Assembly (NCBI RefSeq): GCF_000484635.1
Contig: NZ_AXVM01000007.1
Coordinates: forward strand, 62,001 to 126,000
Length of the DNA: 64,000 nucleotides
Origin: Comamonas badia DSM 17552
Lineage (GTDB): Bacteria > Pseudomonadota > Gammaproteobacteria > Burkholderiales > Burkholderiaceae_C
Reading direction: 5' to 3'
The position numbers were made by a program, and so were the translations under genes. The notes below the pieces were generated by a model. That model made no database searches, was not told where the DNA came from, and saw only the letters and a list, made by a program, of their open reading frames with translations. Position 1 is the first letter of the stretch. Each line of letters opens with the position of its first letter. Below, one piece after another: positions 26,455-33,870 of the stretch.

Positions 26455-26508
26455 GCCCCAGCAGGCGGGCAGGGAACCCGCTTTTCGGTTCGCGGGCCTA
26501 GCTGGGGC
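26455..26508. promoter_or_regulatory. Foldable region between antitoxin and the 347-aa gene
   Basis: GCCCCAGC (26455-26462) and GCTGGGGC (26501-26508) are perfect inverted repeats. Between them CCCGC (26477-26481) can pair with either of two GCGGG copies (26465-26469 or 26492-26496). Mutually exclusive stems inside a closing stem suggest a terminator, an attenuator or a single-strand origin. Confidence 0.45.
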
Positions 26509-26524
26509 TTCGCGGTGTTCAGTG

Positions 26525-26821
26525 TCAGGTGTGCGCTGGTGCCACGCTCAGGCGCAGGCCCAATGCGTGCAATACCTTGCTGACGGTGGTGATAGTCGGG
26601 TTGCCCTTGTCGCTCAGGGATTTGAACAGGGCTTTGTCGCCCACCTCCGCGCGGCGTGCCACCTCAGCCATGCCGTGCGCCTGGGCAACGTGACGCAGCG
26701 CCACCAGCAACGCGGCGGTGTCGTCCTGCTCTATGGCGGCCTCGATATAGGCTGCGGCTTCCTCCGGGTTCGTCAGTGCCCGGGCGATGCTCTCTGCATA
26801 GCTCTTGTCGCGTGCGTTCAT
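26525..26821 (-). CDS. HigA-like antitoxin (addiction module antidote protein)
   Basis: Starting at MNARDKSYAESIARALTNPEEA (26821) the protein has 98 residues. It matches the HI1420-type antidote family: AAAYIEAAIEQDDTAALLVALRHVAQAHGMAEVARRAEVGDKALFKSLSDKGNPTITTVSKVLHALGLRLSV. Residues about 40-90 are an XRE helix-turn-helix that would bind its own promoter. The start overlaps the toxin stop by ATGA, giving the toxin-first order typical of HigBA-type systems. A frame opening further upstream exists but would lie inside the toxin gene. Confidence 0.85.
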   Translation of the reverse strand: MNARDKSYAESIARALTNPEEAAAYIEAAIEQDDTAALLVALRHVAQAHGMAEVARRAEVGDKALFKSLSDKGNPTITTVSKVLHALGLRLSVAPAHT

Positions 26822-27141
26822 GGCTTGCCCCTTTGCTTCCAGTCGTTCAGATAGGCGATGGCGTTTGCAATCTCGCGGCGCTGGTCGCTCTTGTCGCTGC
26901 CACACAGCAGCAGCACCAGCACTGCGCCTTGCCTACTCAGATACACGCGATAGCCCGGGCCGTAGTCAATCCGAAGCTCTTGCACGCCATCGCGCAACGG
27001 CTTGCAGTCACCCAGATTTCCAGCCTCTACGCGCGCCAGGCGGGCGCGGATTTTGGCCCTTGCCTGCCTGTCTGCCAGCTCGTCCAACCAGCGCTCAAAC
27101 GGTGCGCGCCCCTCGCTGTCGATGTAAATGCGCAGTTCCAT
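26818..27141 (-). CDS. RelE/ParE-superfamily toxin (HigB-like, HI1419 type)
   Basis: The 107-residue basic protein fits the phage-derived Gp49-like/HigB family: FERWLDELADRQARAKIRARLARVEAGNLGDCKPLRDGVQELRID, YGPGYRVYLSRQGAVLVLLLCG and KSDQRREIANAIAYLNDWK. Members of this superfamily usually cleave mRNA on the ribosome. Paired with the overlapping antitoxin it should stabilise the element. The 21-bp gap to the integrase stop leaves little room for a promoter, so the pair may be read from within the integrase gene or from a very compact autoregulated promoter. Confidence 0.87.
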   Translation of the reverse strand: MELRIYIDSEGRAPFERWLDELADRQARAKIRARLARVEAGNLGDCKPLRDGVQELRIDYGPGYRVYLSRQGAVLVLLLCGSDKSDQRREIANAIAYLNDWKQRGKP

Positions 27142-27162
27142 GATGGTATCGTAAAGAGTACT

Positions 27163-28482
27163 TCAATGCACGGCGCGCAGCTTGCCCGGCTCCGCGCTGG
27201 CATCAAACGGCACCCCGGCCTGTTCCAGAATCCACGCTTCAAACTTTTCATGATGCAGGCGCAGCAAATCGAGCGGGCGCACGCGGTAATGCTTTTCAGC
27301 GGTGGCGCTGGGCTTGTGCCCTTGAATCTGCGCCACCACGCCAGCGGGCAATTCCAGCCATTCGGCAAGACTGCCAAAGCTGCGGCGCAGGCCGTGCAGC
27401 GTCAGGTGCTCTATGCCTGCCACGGCGCAAACATCGGCCAGGCGGTGGTTCGGGCGGCTTATCGGTTGCGCCAGGGTGTCGCTGCTGAACACCCACTCAC
27501 TGCGGCGCGGCAGGGCGGCTATCAGGTGGTGCATGTAGGGCGTAAGGGGAATCATGCGCGTGCCATCCTTGCCCCCTTTCGATTCGTCCTTGTCGCGGAT
27601 GGAGAGGCTTTTCCACTGCGTGTTCACGTCGTCCCAGCGCAAGCCCAGCAGCTCGCCAGTGCGCGCGCCAGTCAGCAGCAGGCCCAGCAGGTAGGCACGA
27701 ACCGTCGGGTTCAGCCCCAGCACGGCGGCAAAGAATGCCGGTAGCTGCTCCTTCAGCAGTGCGTCGCTTTTGGTTTGTGCCTTGCCCAGCGCCTCGCGGG
27801 TGGCGCGCCCCTTGGTGGCGTTGCTGGTGACAACCGGCGCATATTGCGGCTGTTCGCTGCACCAGTTCAGGAAGGCACGCAGCAGGCGCAGCGCAAGGCG
27901 GGCGCTTGTCGGGCGGGTTTGCCCTTCGCGCTGCGCCCATGCCTGCACATGCTCGGGCGTCACGTCGGCAAGTTGCATCGGCGCAAAGCACGCCAGCAGG
28001 CCGGGCGCGGTGGTGCCTTCGCGGCGCTTCATCGGCTTGCCCCCTGGGGCCATCATGTCCACGTTGTCGCGCAGGTGCAGTGCCCCCCAGTGCGGGCGAC
28101 GGTTTTCAACGTAACTTGCCCACGCATCGCCCACGGTGACGGCCTGGGCCTGCTGCTGCGCTTGCTGGGCTTCGCGTTCTGCCTGCTGCTGGCGCTTGGT
28201 TTCGCGCACGTCCTGCCCGGTGTCAGTTACCATCTTCAGGCGCTGGGCTTCGGTACGTGCTGCTGCCAGTGCCCAACTTTTCACGTCGCCTATGGTTTGC
28301 CGAATGGTTTTGCCGTTCAGCCGGGCTTCAAAAACATAGGTTTTGCGCCCACCAGCAGCGGCGCGCAGCAGCAGGCAAGGGGCGTCACTGTCCCAGAGAA
28401 AGGCTTGTGACTTGCCGGGCGGGCAGGTGAAGGCGTCAACCCGTCCGGCGGTTAGTCTGGTGCGGCTTTTGGGTGTCGGCAT
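27163..28482 (-). CDS. Tyrosine-type site-specific integrase
   Basis: From the start MPTPKSRTRL (28482) the protein has 439 residues. The N-terminal arm-binding (DUF4102-like) domain reads FLWDSDAPCLLLRAAAGGRKTYVFEARLNGKTIRQTIGDV (about 25-65); a SAM-like core-binding domain follows; the catalytic domain spans about 240-420. Catalytic residues are visible: Arg in TGARTGELLGL, His-x-x-Arg in LHGLRRSFG, His in IQGHKPS and Tyr in KHYRVRPLDLL. It lies at the attR end, with two arm-type repeats directly upstream. It would catalyse integration and excision at the 42-bp core. Confidence 0.93.
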   Translation of the reverse strand: MPTPKSRTRLTAGRVDAFTCPPGKSQAFLWDSDAPCLLLRAAAGGRKTYVFEARLNGKTIRQTIGDVKSWALAAARTEAQRLKMVTDTGQDVRETKRQQQAEREAQQAQQQAQAVTVGDAWASYVENRRPHWGALHLRDNVDMMAPGGKPMKRREGTTAPGLLACFAPMQLADVTPEHVQAWAQREGQTRPTSARLALRLLRAFLNWCSEQPQYAPVVTSNATKGRATREALGKAQTKSDALLKEQLPAFFAAVLGLNPTVRAYLLGLLLTGARTGELLGLRWDDVNTQWKSLSIRDKDESKGGKDGTRMIPLTPYMHHLIAALPRRSEWVFSSDTLAQPISRPNHRLADVCAVAGIEHLTLHGLRRSFGSLAEWLELPAGVVAQIQGHKPSATAEKHYRVRPLDLLRLHHEKFEAWILEQAGVPFDASAEPGKLRAVH

Positions 28483-28488
28483 GGAATC

Positions 28489-28508
28489 TGTAGGCAATCT
28501 GTAGGCAA
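28489..28508 (+). repeat. Candidate integrase arm-type sites, right (2 x TGTAGGCAA)
   Basis: TGTAGGCAA occurs at 28489-28497 and 28500-28508, 11 bases apart, immediately upstream of the integrase start and about 120 bases inside attR. This matches the left pair in sequence, spacing and orientation. Confidence 0.6.
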
Positions 28509-28572
28509 ATTGAAGCGAAACCGATGAACGCCAATCAACGCGAAAACCATGAAAAGTTTTGCTAAGTTGTTG

Positions 28573-28613
28573 ATTTGCATTGATTGTAGCTACGGCAATC
28601 AATACATGCAAAT
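28573..28613. promoter_or_regulatory. Imperfect inverted repeat upstream of the integrase
   Basis: ATTTGCATTGATTG (28573-28586) and CAATCAATACATGCAAAT (28596-28613) are inverted repeats with a 4-base insertion in one arm. The AT-rich site lies between the integrase gene and attR and may be an operator, an excisionase site or a host-factor bend site. Confidence 0.45.
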
Positions 28614-28626
28614 AGTTTTCTAGCCC

Positions 28627-28668
28627 GACTCATAATCCTTTGGTCGTTGGTTCAAGTCCAACACGGCC
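28627..28668 (+). repeat. attR: 42-bp core repeat (tRNA 3' remnant)
   Basis: This perfect copy of 21188-21229 lacks the 5' half of a tRNA. One mismatch follows, then ACCA (28670-28673), so the old tRNA 3' end is still visible here. Confidence 0.92.
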
Positions 28669-28686
28669 TACCACTATTTCCTCTCC

Positions 28687-29814
28687 ATGCAGGATACCGA
28701 CGCTGCGACAGCTGTAGATAATCCCGGCCAGCAGAGCCAGGGTGGCGCGGGAGGGCTGGCGGCGCGGCTGGCCGGAGCTGCACTGGGGCCCGTGGGTGCA
28801 GACCATTACCTGAGAGCCTTCGATCGCCTGGACGCGGCGGGGCGGCCGGTACTGTCGTGGAACTGGGGCGCTGCCTTGGCGGGGCCTGCGTGGCTGGCGT
28901 TTCGCGGCTTGTGGCGTTTCCTGCTCGTCTATGGTCTGGCCCTGGCTGCGGTGCTTGCGGCATTGGCGTTTGCCAGCAGCCAGGCTTTGCTGCCCGGTGC
29001 CATTGCTGCCGGACTGGCGCTGGCCATTCTGCTTGCGGGAGCCGTGGGTCTGGGGCTGCGGGCCGATGTGCTGTTGCATGGCCAGGTGCAGCGGCGCATT
29101 CAGTCGGCGGTGGCTGCGGCGCCCACCATCCAGCAGGCCATCGATGCGCTGGGCAAGGCAGCACCCGGCAAGGCCAGGCTGTGGCTGGTGGCGCTGGCCT
29201 CCGTTGCGTGCGCTGCCGTGCTGGTGCTGGCGGGGCTGGCATGGCGCGGCGGTGCCTTGGAAGGGAATGCGCCGTTGCGCAGTGAATCCGTGTCCGGCCC
29301 GGTGGGTTCGATGGCGGAGGCTGCGCCGCGTGCACGAGCGCCGCAGCCGAAGCCGGAACCCGCGGCTGTGGTTGCAGAGATTCCGGAGCAGGATGGGGGG
29401 CGGGCGCAAGCGGTTCAGGATGGCACGGAGGCGGCGCTGGCGGCGTTGGCCAAGCCGGCCGCGGTCGCAGGCAAAGGTGCGAGCGCACGGCCACCGGCGC
29501 GCGCGCCGGTGGCCGCAAAGCCAAAGGGTGCTGCTGCCGGGAAGGAGCCTGCCCGTGCAGCCACCGCTTCCGGCGCCGGCGGACGCAGGCTCTACATCAA
29601 CGTGGGCATTTTCGCGGACCCTGCCAACGCCCGCCGTGCCAATGATCAATTGCGCCAGGCAGGACTGCCTTCCGCCGTGGATACCCTGGCGCGCCCGGGC
29701 AACAAGCAGCTGCAGCGCGTGCGCGTCGGCCCGTTCACGTCCGCGGCGCAGGCCAACGAGGCGGCGGCCAGGGTCCGGTCGCTGGGCTTGGATGCCGTGC
29801 CGGCCGTGCAGTGA
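28687..29814 (+). CDS. SPOR-domain membrane protein (DUF2628-like N-terminus)
   Basis: The 375-residue protein has an N-terminal segment YLRAFDRLDAAGRPVLSWNWGAALAGPAWLAFRGLW typical of DUF2628. Two hydrophobic helices follow (about 75-120) and another near 165-185. Then comes a long Ala/Pro/Lys-rich linker (about 210-300) and a C-terminal SPOR domain (RLYINVGIFADPANARRANDQLRQAGL to about 375). SPOR domains bind denuded septal peptidoglycan, suggesting an envelope or division role. It begins 14 bases after the tRNA remnant, so integration of the element separated it from its original upstream context. Confidence 0.78.
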   Translation: MQDTDAATAVDNPGQQSQGGAGGLAARLAGAALGPVGADHYLRAFDRLDAAGRPVLSWNWGAALAGPAWLAFRGLWRFLLVYGLALAAVLAALAFASSQALLPGAIAAGLALAILLAGAVGLGLRADVLLHGQVQRRIQSAVAAAPTIQQAIDALGKAAPGKARLWLVALASVACAAVLVLAGLAWRGGALEGNAPLRSESVSGPVGSMAEAAPRARAPQPKPEPAAVVAEIPEQDGGRAQAVQDGTEAALAALAKPAAVAGKGASARPPARAPVAAKPKGAAAGKEPARAATASGAGGRRLYINVGIFADPANARRANDQLRQAGLPSAVDTLARPGNKQLQRVRVGPFTSAAQANEAAARVRSLGLDAVPAVQ

Positions 29815-29828
29815 AAAGGAGGCATCGA

Positions 29829-30164
29829 ATGCAATGGATCGAATTTTTGCGGCCTGGCCTGGTCGCCGTGGGTGCGGCGGCGCTGGCGGCCTGCGCTTCC
29901 GCCCCGTGGGCGCCTTCGCCGCAACCCGCGCCTCTGGGCCGCGCCGATGCGCCCGCGGGCGGTGCCTGCAATGCCACGGCGGCGCAGGCGGTGCGCGGCA
30001 GGAGTGCCGATGCGCAAACGGTGGAGCAGGCGCGCGTATCGTCCGGTGCCCGCAGGGCGCGGGTGCTCTACCCCGGGCAGGTGACGACCAAGGAATTTGA
30101 CGCTGAGCGGCTCAACCTTGATGTGGATGCCAAGGGGGTGATCCTGGCGGCGCGCTGCGGCTGA
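29829..30164 (+). CDS. Lipoprotein with I78-type peptidase inhibitor domain
   Basis: The start at 29829 (MQWIEFLRPG) is chosen for its AGGAGG site 7 bases upstream and gives 111 residues. A signal peptide ends at the lipobox LAAC (Cys22). The mature part, CNATAAQAVRGRSADAQTVEQAR, RARVLYPGQVTTKEFDAERLNLDVDAKGVI and a final CG, matches the peptidase inhibitor I78 family, small proteins related to chymotrypsin/elastase inhibitors. Two cysteines could form the family disulfide. It follows the SPOR-domain gene by 14 bases, likely in one transcript. Confidence 0.75.
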   Translation: MQWIEFLRPGLVAVGAAALAACASAPWAPSPQPAPLGRADAPAGGACNATAAQAVRGRSADAQTVEQARVSSGARRARVLYPGQVTTKEFDAERLNLDVDAKGVILAARCG

Positions 30165-30244
30165 AGAGGGCGCCATGGCCTCGCTGAGCGTCCATGGCGC
30201 ACCTGCGGGCGCGTGACGGAGCCCGTGTCACCGTCATTGCCGGA

Positions 30245-31456
30245 TCACCCGGGCAAAAACAATTCCTGAAGGTCGCTCAGGAAATCAAAGCCGCGTTCGG
30301 TGGGCTGGATGTGGACCAGATTGGTCTTGAGCAGGCCCTTGGCTTCGGCGGCCTTCAGGCCTTGCGTGATGGCGGTGACGGGCTGTCCGGTGCGGGTGCA
30401 GAAGTCGCGCACCAGAAAGCCGTCCTTGAGCCGCAGGGCATTGAGCATGAATTCAAAGGCCAGGTCCTGTTTGGAGACTTCATGCTCCTGCGCCACGGCG
30501 TTGCCGGCCAGTGCGTGCTCCATGTACTGTTTCGGGTCGCGATAGCGCACCTGGCGCATCACCCGGTGGGCAAAACTCAGCTTGCCGTGGGCGCCCGCGC
30601 CTATGCCGATGTAGTCGCCGAACTGCCAGTAGTTGGTGTTGTGCGTGCAGCGGTGCGCCGCCTTGGCAAAGGCGGAAATCTCGTAACGCGCAAGGCCCGC
30701 CGCTTCGGTCAATGCCGTGATGCGGTCCAGCATGGCGTAGGCAACATCGCCGTCGGGCAGGCGCGGCGGGTATTTGGCAAACAGCGTGTTGGGCTCTATC
30801 GTCAGGTGGTAGATGGAGAGGTGCGGCGGCGCAAAGCCGAGCGCCGTGCGCACGTCTTCTTCCAGCTGCGCCGGGCTCTGGCCGGGCAGGGCGTACATCA
30901 GGTCGAGGTTGAAGGTGTCAAAGCACTGTGCGGCTTCCTCGGCGGCGGCGCGCGCCTGTGCCGCGTCGTGCACCCGGCCGATGGCTTTGAGGTGTGCGTC
31001 GTTGAAGCTTTGCACGCCGATGGACAGGCGCGTCACGCCGGCGGCGTGAAAGGCCTTGAAGCGGTCCTTCTCGAAGGTGCCTGGGTTGGCCTCCAGCGTG
31101 ATTTCGCAGCCGGCTTCCAGCATCAGGCGGGCGCGGATCATCGCGATCAGGCGGTCGATCGATTCGGGTGAGAACAGGCTGGGCGTGCCGCCGCCGATGA
31201 AGATGCTGCTGACCGTGCGGCCCCAGACGAGTGGCAGCGTTGCTTCCAGATCGGCGGTGAGGGCGTCGATGTAGCGCGCCTCGGGCGTGCCTTCGCCTTC
31301 CTTGATGGCGTGTGAATTGAAGTCGCAGTAGGGGCACTTCTTCAGGCACCACGGGATGTGCACGTAGAGGGAGAGCGGCGGCAGGCTGGGCAGGCGCAGC
31401 GGGCCGGGGCCGATGTAGCGCTGCATGTCCTGCAGGGCAGGATTGTCGTGGTTCAT
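30245..31456 (-). CDS. hemW: Radical SAM protein HemW (heme chaperone)
   Basis: From MNHDNPALQD (31456) the protein has 403 residues. The radical-SAM cluster motif is Cys37-x3-Cys41-x2-Cys44 (WCLKKCPYC). FIGGGTPSLFSP, EANPGTFEKDRF, LSIGVQSF and the C-terminal HemW domain (DLAFEFMLNALRLKDGF) follow. The family, formerly called HemN-like coproporphyrinogen oxidase, is now regarded as a heme chaperone. It lies downstream of rdgB and rph on the same strand, a common order. Confidence 0.92.
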   Translation of the reverse strand: MNHDNPALQDMQRYIGPGPLRLPSLPPLSLYVHIPWCLKKCPYCDFNSHAIKEGEGTPEARYIDALTADLEATLPLVWGRTVSSIFIGGGTPSLFSPESIDRLIAMIRARLMLEAGCEITLEANPGTFEKDRFKAFHAAGVTRLSIGVQSFNDAHLKAIGRVHDAAQARAAAEEAAQCFDTFNLDLMYALPGQSPAQLEEDVRTALGFAPPHLSIYHLTIEPNTLFAKYPPRLPDGDVAYAMLDRITALTEAAGLARYEISAFAKAAHRCTHNTNYWQFGDYIGIGAGAHGKLSFAHRVMRQVRYRDPKQYMEHALAGNAVAQEHEVSKQDLAFEFMLNALRLKDGFLVRDFCTRTGQPVTAITQGLKAAEAKGLLKTNLVHIQPTERGFDFLSDLQELFLPG

Positions 31457-31475
31457 GGACGGTCCGTTCTGAAAC

Positions 31476-31527
31476 AATAGCTGCCAACGCTTGTCCAGAA
31501 AGCGTTGGAGCCCAAAATCACCTGAAA
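31476..31527 (+). repeat. Dispersed intergenic palindromic repeat, copy 4
   Basis: The best-preserved copy: AATAGCTGCCAACGCTTGTC, then CAGAAAGCGTTGGAGCCC. ACGCTT and AAGCGT form the stem. It fills the gap between hemW and rdgB. Confidence 0.65.
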
Positions 31528-31544
31528 CCGGAGGTGCGTCCGGC

Positions 31545-32144
31545 TCAGAGCCAGCACTCTCGCATGAGAGAAAGCATCTGCTGCGCCGCGCGCCCTCTAT
31601 GGCTGTGGGCGTTCTTGACTTCCGGCGGCAGCTCGGCAAAGGTCTTGCCGAATTCCGGCAGAAACATCACCGGGTCGAAGCCGAAGCCGCCGCTGCCGCG
31701 CGGCGCGCGGGTGATTTCGCCGCGCACGCGGCCGACGGCGATCAGGGGTTCGGGGTCTTCGGGGCTGCGCACGGCCACCAGGGTGCTGACCATGCTGGCG
31801 CGCCGGTCGTCGATCGATGCCATTTGCTCGAGCAGCGCACGCACATTGTTGGCGTCGCCCTTCTCGTAGCCGAAGCGCGTGGCAAAGCTGGCCGTCTGCA
31901 CGCCGGGTTCGCCGCCAAAGGCCTGCACGCACAGACCGGCGTCGTCGGCCAGGGCGGGCAGTCCGCTGGCCTGGCTGGCGTGGCGCGCCTTCACCAGTGC
32001 GTTTTCCACGAAAGTGTGAAAAGGCTCCTCGGCCTCGGCCACCCCCAGGGCCTCCTGGGTGACAAGCTCCACGCCCAGCGGCGCCATCAGGGCCTGCAGT
32101 TCGGCGAGTTTTCCCAGGTTGTGGGATGCAAGAACAATTTTCAT
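31545..32144 (-). CDS. rdgB: XTP/dITP diphosphatase (RdgB/HAM1)
   Basis: The 199-residue pyrophosphatase removes ITP, dITP and XTP from nucleotide pools. Motifs include SHNLGKLAELQAL (7-19), the FVENALVKARHA helix, LPALADDAGLCVQAFGGEPGV with the catalytic Asp, RSPEDPEPLIAVGRVRGEI and GFGFDPVMFLPEFGKTFAEL-KN-HRGRA. It sits between rph and hemW, the usual neighbours. Confidence 0.94.
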   Translation of the reverse strand: MKIVLASHNLGKLAELQALMAPLGVELVTQEALGVAEAEEPFHTFVENALVKARHASQASGLPALADDAGLCVQAFGGEPGVQTASFATRFGYEKGDANNVRALLEQMASIDDRRASMVSTLVAVRSPEDPEPLIAVGRVRGEITRAPRGSGGFGFDPVMFLPEFGKTFAELPPEVKNAHSHRGRAAQQMLSLMRECWL

Positions 32145-32145
32145 G

Positions 32146-32189
32146 AAAACAGGCTGTAGCGCTTTACAGTAAAGCGCGGACAGCTCTCA
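32146..32189 (-). repeat. Dispersed intergenic palindromic repeat, copy 5
   Basis: On the minus strand: GAGCTGTCCGCGCTTTACTG, then TAAAGCGCTACAGCCTG. The stem GCGCTTTA/TAAAGCGC is perfect. It lies between rph and rdgB. Confidence 0.6.
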
Positions 32190-32915
32190 TTTGGAGAGTG
32201 ATTGGTGCTGCAGCGCCAGCAGCTGCGTGATGCCGGTCTCGCCGAGCTGCAGCAGCCGGTCGAGTTCGCCGCGCGAGAACGTGGCGCCTTCGGCCGTGCC
32301 CTGCAGCTCCACATACTGCCCGGCGCCGGTCATCACGATGTTCATGTCGGTGTCGCAGGCCGAGTCTTCCACGTATTCCAGGTCGAGCAGCGGCGTGCCC
32401 TGCACGATGCCGACCGACACGGCGGCGACGGCGCCCGTGAGCGGGCTTTCGGTGATTGCGCCGCTGGCGAGCAGCGTGGCCACCGCATCGTGCGCCGCCA
32501 CCCAGGCGCCGGTGATCGAGGCGGTGCGCGTGCCGCCATCGGCCTGCAGCACGTCGCAGTCGAGCGTGATGGTGCGTTCGCCGAGCTTCTTCAGGTCGAA
32601 CACCGCGCGCAGGCTGCGCCCGATCAGGCGCTGGATTTCCTGCGTGCGCCCGCTCTGCTTGCCCTTGGCGGCCTCGCGCGCGCCGCGTGTGTTGGTGGCA
32701 CGTGGCAGCATGCCGTATTCGGCCGTCACCCAGCCTTCGCCGCTGCCGCGTTTGTGCGGCGGCACTTTTTCTTCCACCGATGCGGTGCACAACACCTTGG
32801 TCGCGCCGCATTCGATGAGCACCGATCCTTCCGCGTGCACGGTGTAGTGGCGGGTAATGCGCACGGGGCGCAGCTGGTCGGCGGCGCGGTTGCCGCTGCG
32901 GCAATAAGAGGTCAT
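32187..32915 (-). CDS. rph: Ribonuclease PH
   Basis: The 242-residue phosphorolytic exonuclease trims tRNA 3' ends. It starts at [46 protein letters not shown] and carries [32 protein letters not shown] and [20 protein letters not shown], the phosphate- and metal-site regions of the family. Length is normal. The upstream PP2C gene is 52 bases away. Confidence 0.95.
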   Translation of the reverse strand: MTSYCRSGNRAADQLRPVRITRHYTVHAEGSVLIECGATKVLCTASVEEKVPPHKRGSGEGWVTAEYGMLPRATNTRGAREAAKGKQSGRTQEIQRLIGRSLRAVFDLKKLGERTITLDCDVLQADGGTRTASITGAWVAAHDAVATLLASGAITESPLTGAVAAVSVGIVQGTPLLDLEYVEDSACDTDMNIVMTGAGQYVELQGTAEGATFSRGELDRLLQLGETGITQLLALQHQSLSK

Positions 32916-32967
32916 GGGTCTTCTCTGCTGGATGGGACCGCCCTTGGCGGCCGCGGAACGGGGCGAT

Positions 32968-33870
32968 TCAGCCTTGCGCCTTGCGCGCGGCCGTGCGCCG
33001 GATGGTTTCGTTGATTTCGGCGATGGAGCGTTCGATCGCCTTGTCGTCCAGCACCTCGTCTGCCGGATCGAAATCGTCGGTCTGAATGGTAGAGGCAAAC
33101 CCGTCTTCGCTGCCGGTATCGATGCCATCGTCCTTGTCCGCATCGGGGATGATGGGCGTATCCCATTGCAGGGCCAGCGCGGTGACGTTGTCGCTGCCGC
33201 TGCCGGCGTTGCGCAGGGCGAGGTCGACCAGCATGGGCACGGCTTCGGCGACGCGCTGGCGCGAGAGGATCTGCACGATCGCCTCATCGCTCACGGCATC
33301 CCACAGGCCATCCGAACACAGCAGCAGGCGATCGCCCGCATCCAGCAGCACGGCGTTGGAGACGTCGTACAGCGGCCGCGCAGGCGAGCCCAGGCAGGTG
33401 AAGAGCACGTTGCGGTTGACCGGCTCGGCGCCCAGGGCGCCCTGCAGCTCGCGGTACGAATGGTCGCGGGTGCGCGCCAGCAGCGCGCCGCCGCGCACCA
33501 GATAGGCGCGCGAGTCGCCGCAGTGGGCCCAGCGGACCTGGCCGTCCTGCACCAGCGCCACCACCAGCGTGGTGCGCGGCGCATCGGGCAGGGAGCGCGA
33601 TTTGGCATAGGCCAGGATGGCATCGTGCGCGGCGATCACGCTGGCGGAGAGAAACAGCGCCACATCGTCGAGCGCCGGTCTGGCTTCGCGCTGAAAGCGC
33701 AGGGCCACGGTCTGAATGGCGATCTGGGCCGCCACTTCGCCCTGCGGATGGCCGCCCATGCCGTCCGCCAGCACGAACAGACAGGCTTCGCGCGTGTAGG
33801 CGTAGCCCATGCGATCTTCGTTGTTGGCGCGCCCGCCCTGGCGGCTGAGCTGGAAAACCGAAAATTTCAT
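32968..33870 (-). CDS. PP2C-family protein serine/threonine phosphatase
   Basis: The 300-residue soluble phosphatase has the metal-binding acidic residues of the PPM family: Asp19 in RANNEDRMG, Asp36 in [22 protein letters not shown] near 185 and [10 protein letters not shown] near 226. After about residue 235 an acidic, probably disordered tail follows ([15 protein letters not shown]). Its ATG overlaps the stop of the kinase gene by 4 bases, so kinase and phosphatase are made together and probably act on common targets. The phosphatase could also reverse kinase autophosphorylation. Confidence 0.9.
   Translation of the reverse strand: MKFSVFQLSRQGGRANNEDRMGYAYTREACLFVLADGMGGHPQGEVAAQIAIQTVALRFQREARPALDDVALFLSASVIAAHDAILAYAKSRSLPDAPRTTLVVALVQDGQVRWAHCGDSRAYLVRGGALLARTRDHSYRELQGALGAEPVNRNVLFTCLGSPARPLYDVSNAVLLDAGDRLLLCSDGLWDAVSDEAIVQILSRQRVAEAVPMLVDLALRNAGSGSDNVTALALQWDTPIIPDADKDDGIDTGSEDGFASTIQTDDFDPADEVLDDKAIERSIAEINETIRRTAARKAQG

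Larger units (their letters stand above)
21188..28668. mobile_element. 7.4-kb integrative element in a tRNA gene (satellite-like)
   Basis: The element lies between two 42-bp direct repeats, the left one forming the 3' end of an intact tRNA. It carries, in minus-strand order, integrase, HigB/HigA-like toxin-antitoxin, a 347-aa unknown, an AlpA-like protein, a small winged-helix protein, a PriCT/TOPRIM/helicase primase, an SSB-like protein and a small unknown. It lacks capsid, terminase, relaxase and conjugation genes, so mobility probably depends on a helper phage or plasmid. Its gene set is close to phage-inducible islands and P4-like satellites in outline, but no single known family is clearly matched. 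Confidence 0.88.

Noticed and set aside
28630-29649. Minus-strand frame of 339 codons, also ending VGRVGLEPTTKGL
   Set aside because: It ends in the tRNA remnant and otherwise runs antisense to the SPOR-domain gene.
30170-30200. Hairpin GCGCCATGG/CCATGGCGC as a terminator
   Set aside because: The stem is real but no T run follows on either strand; it may only be a chance palindrome between convergent genes.
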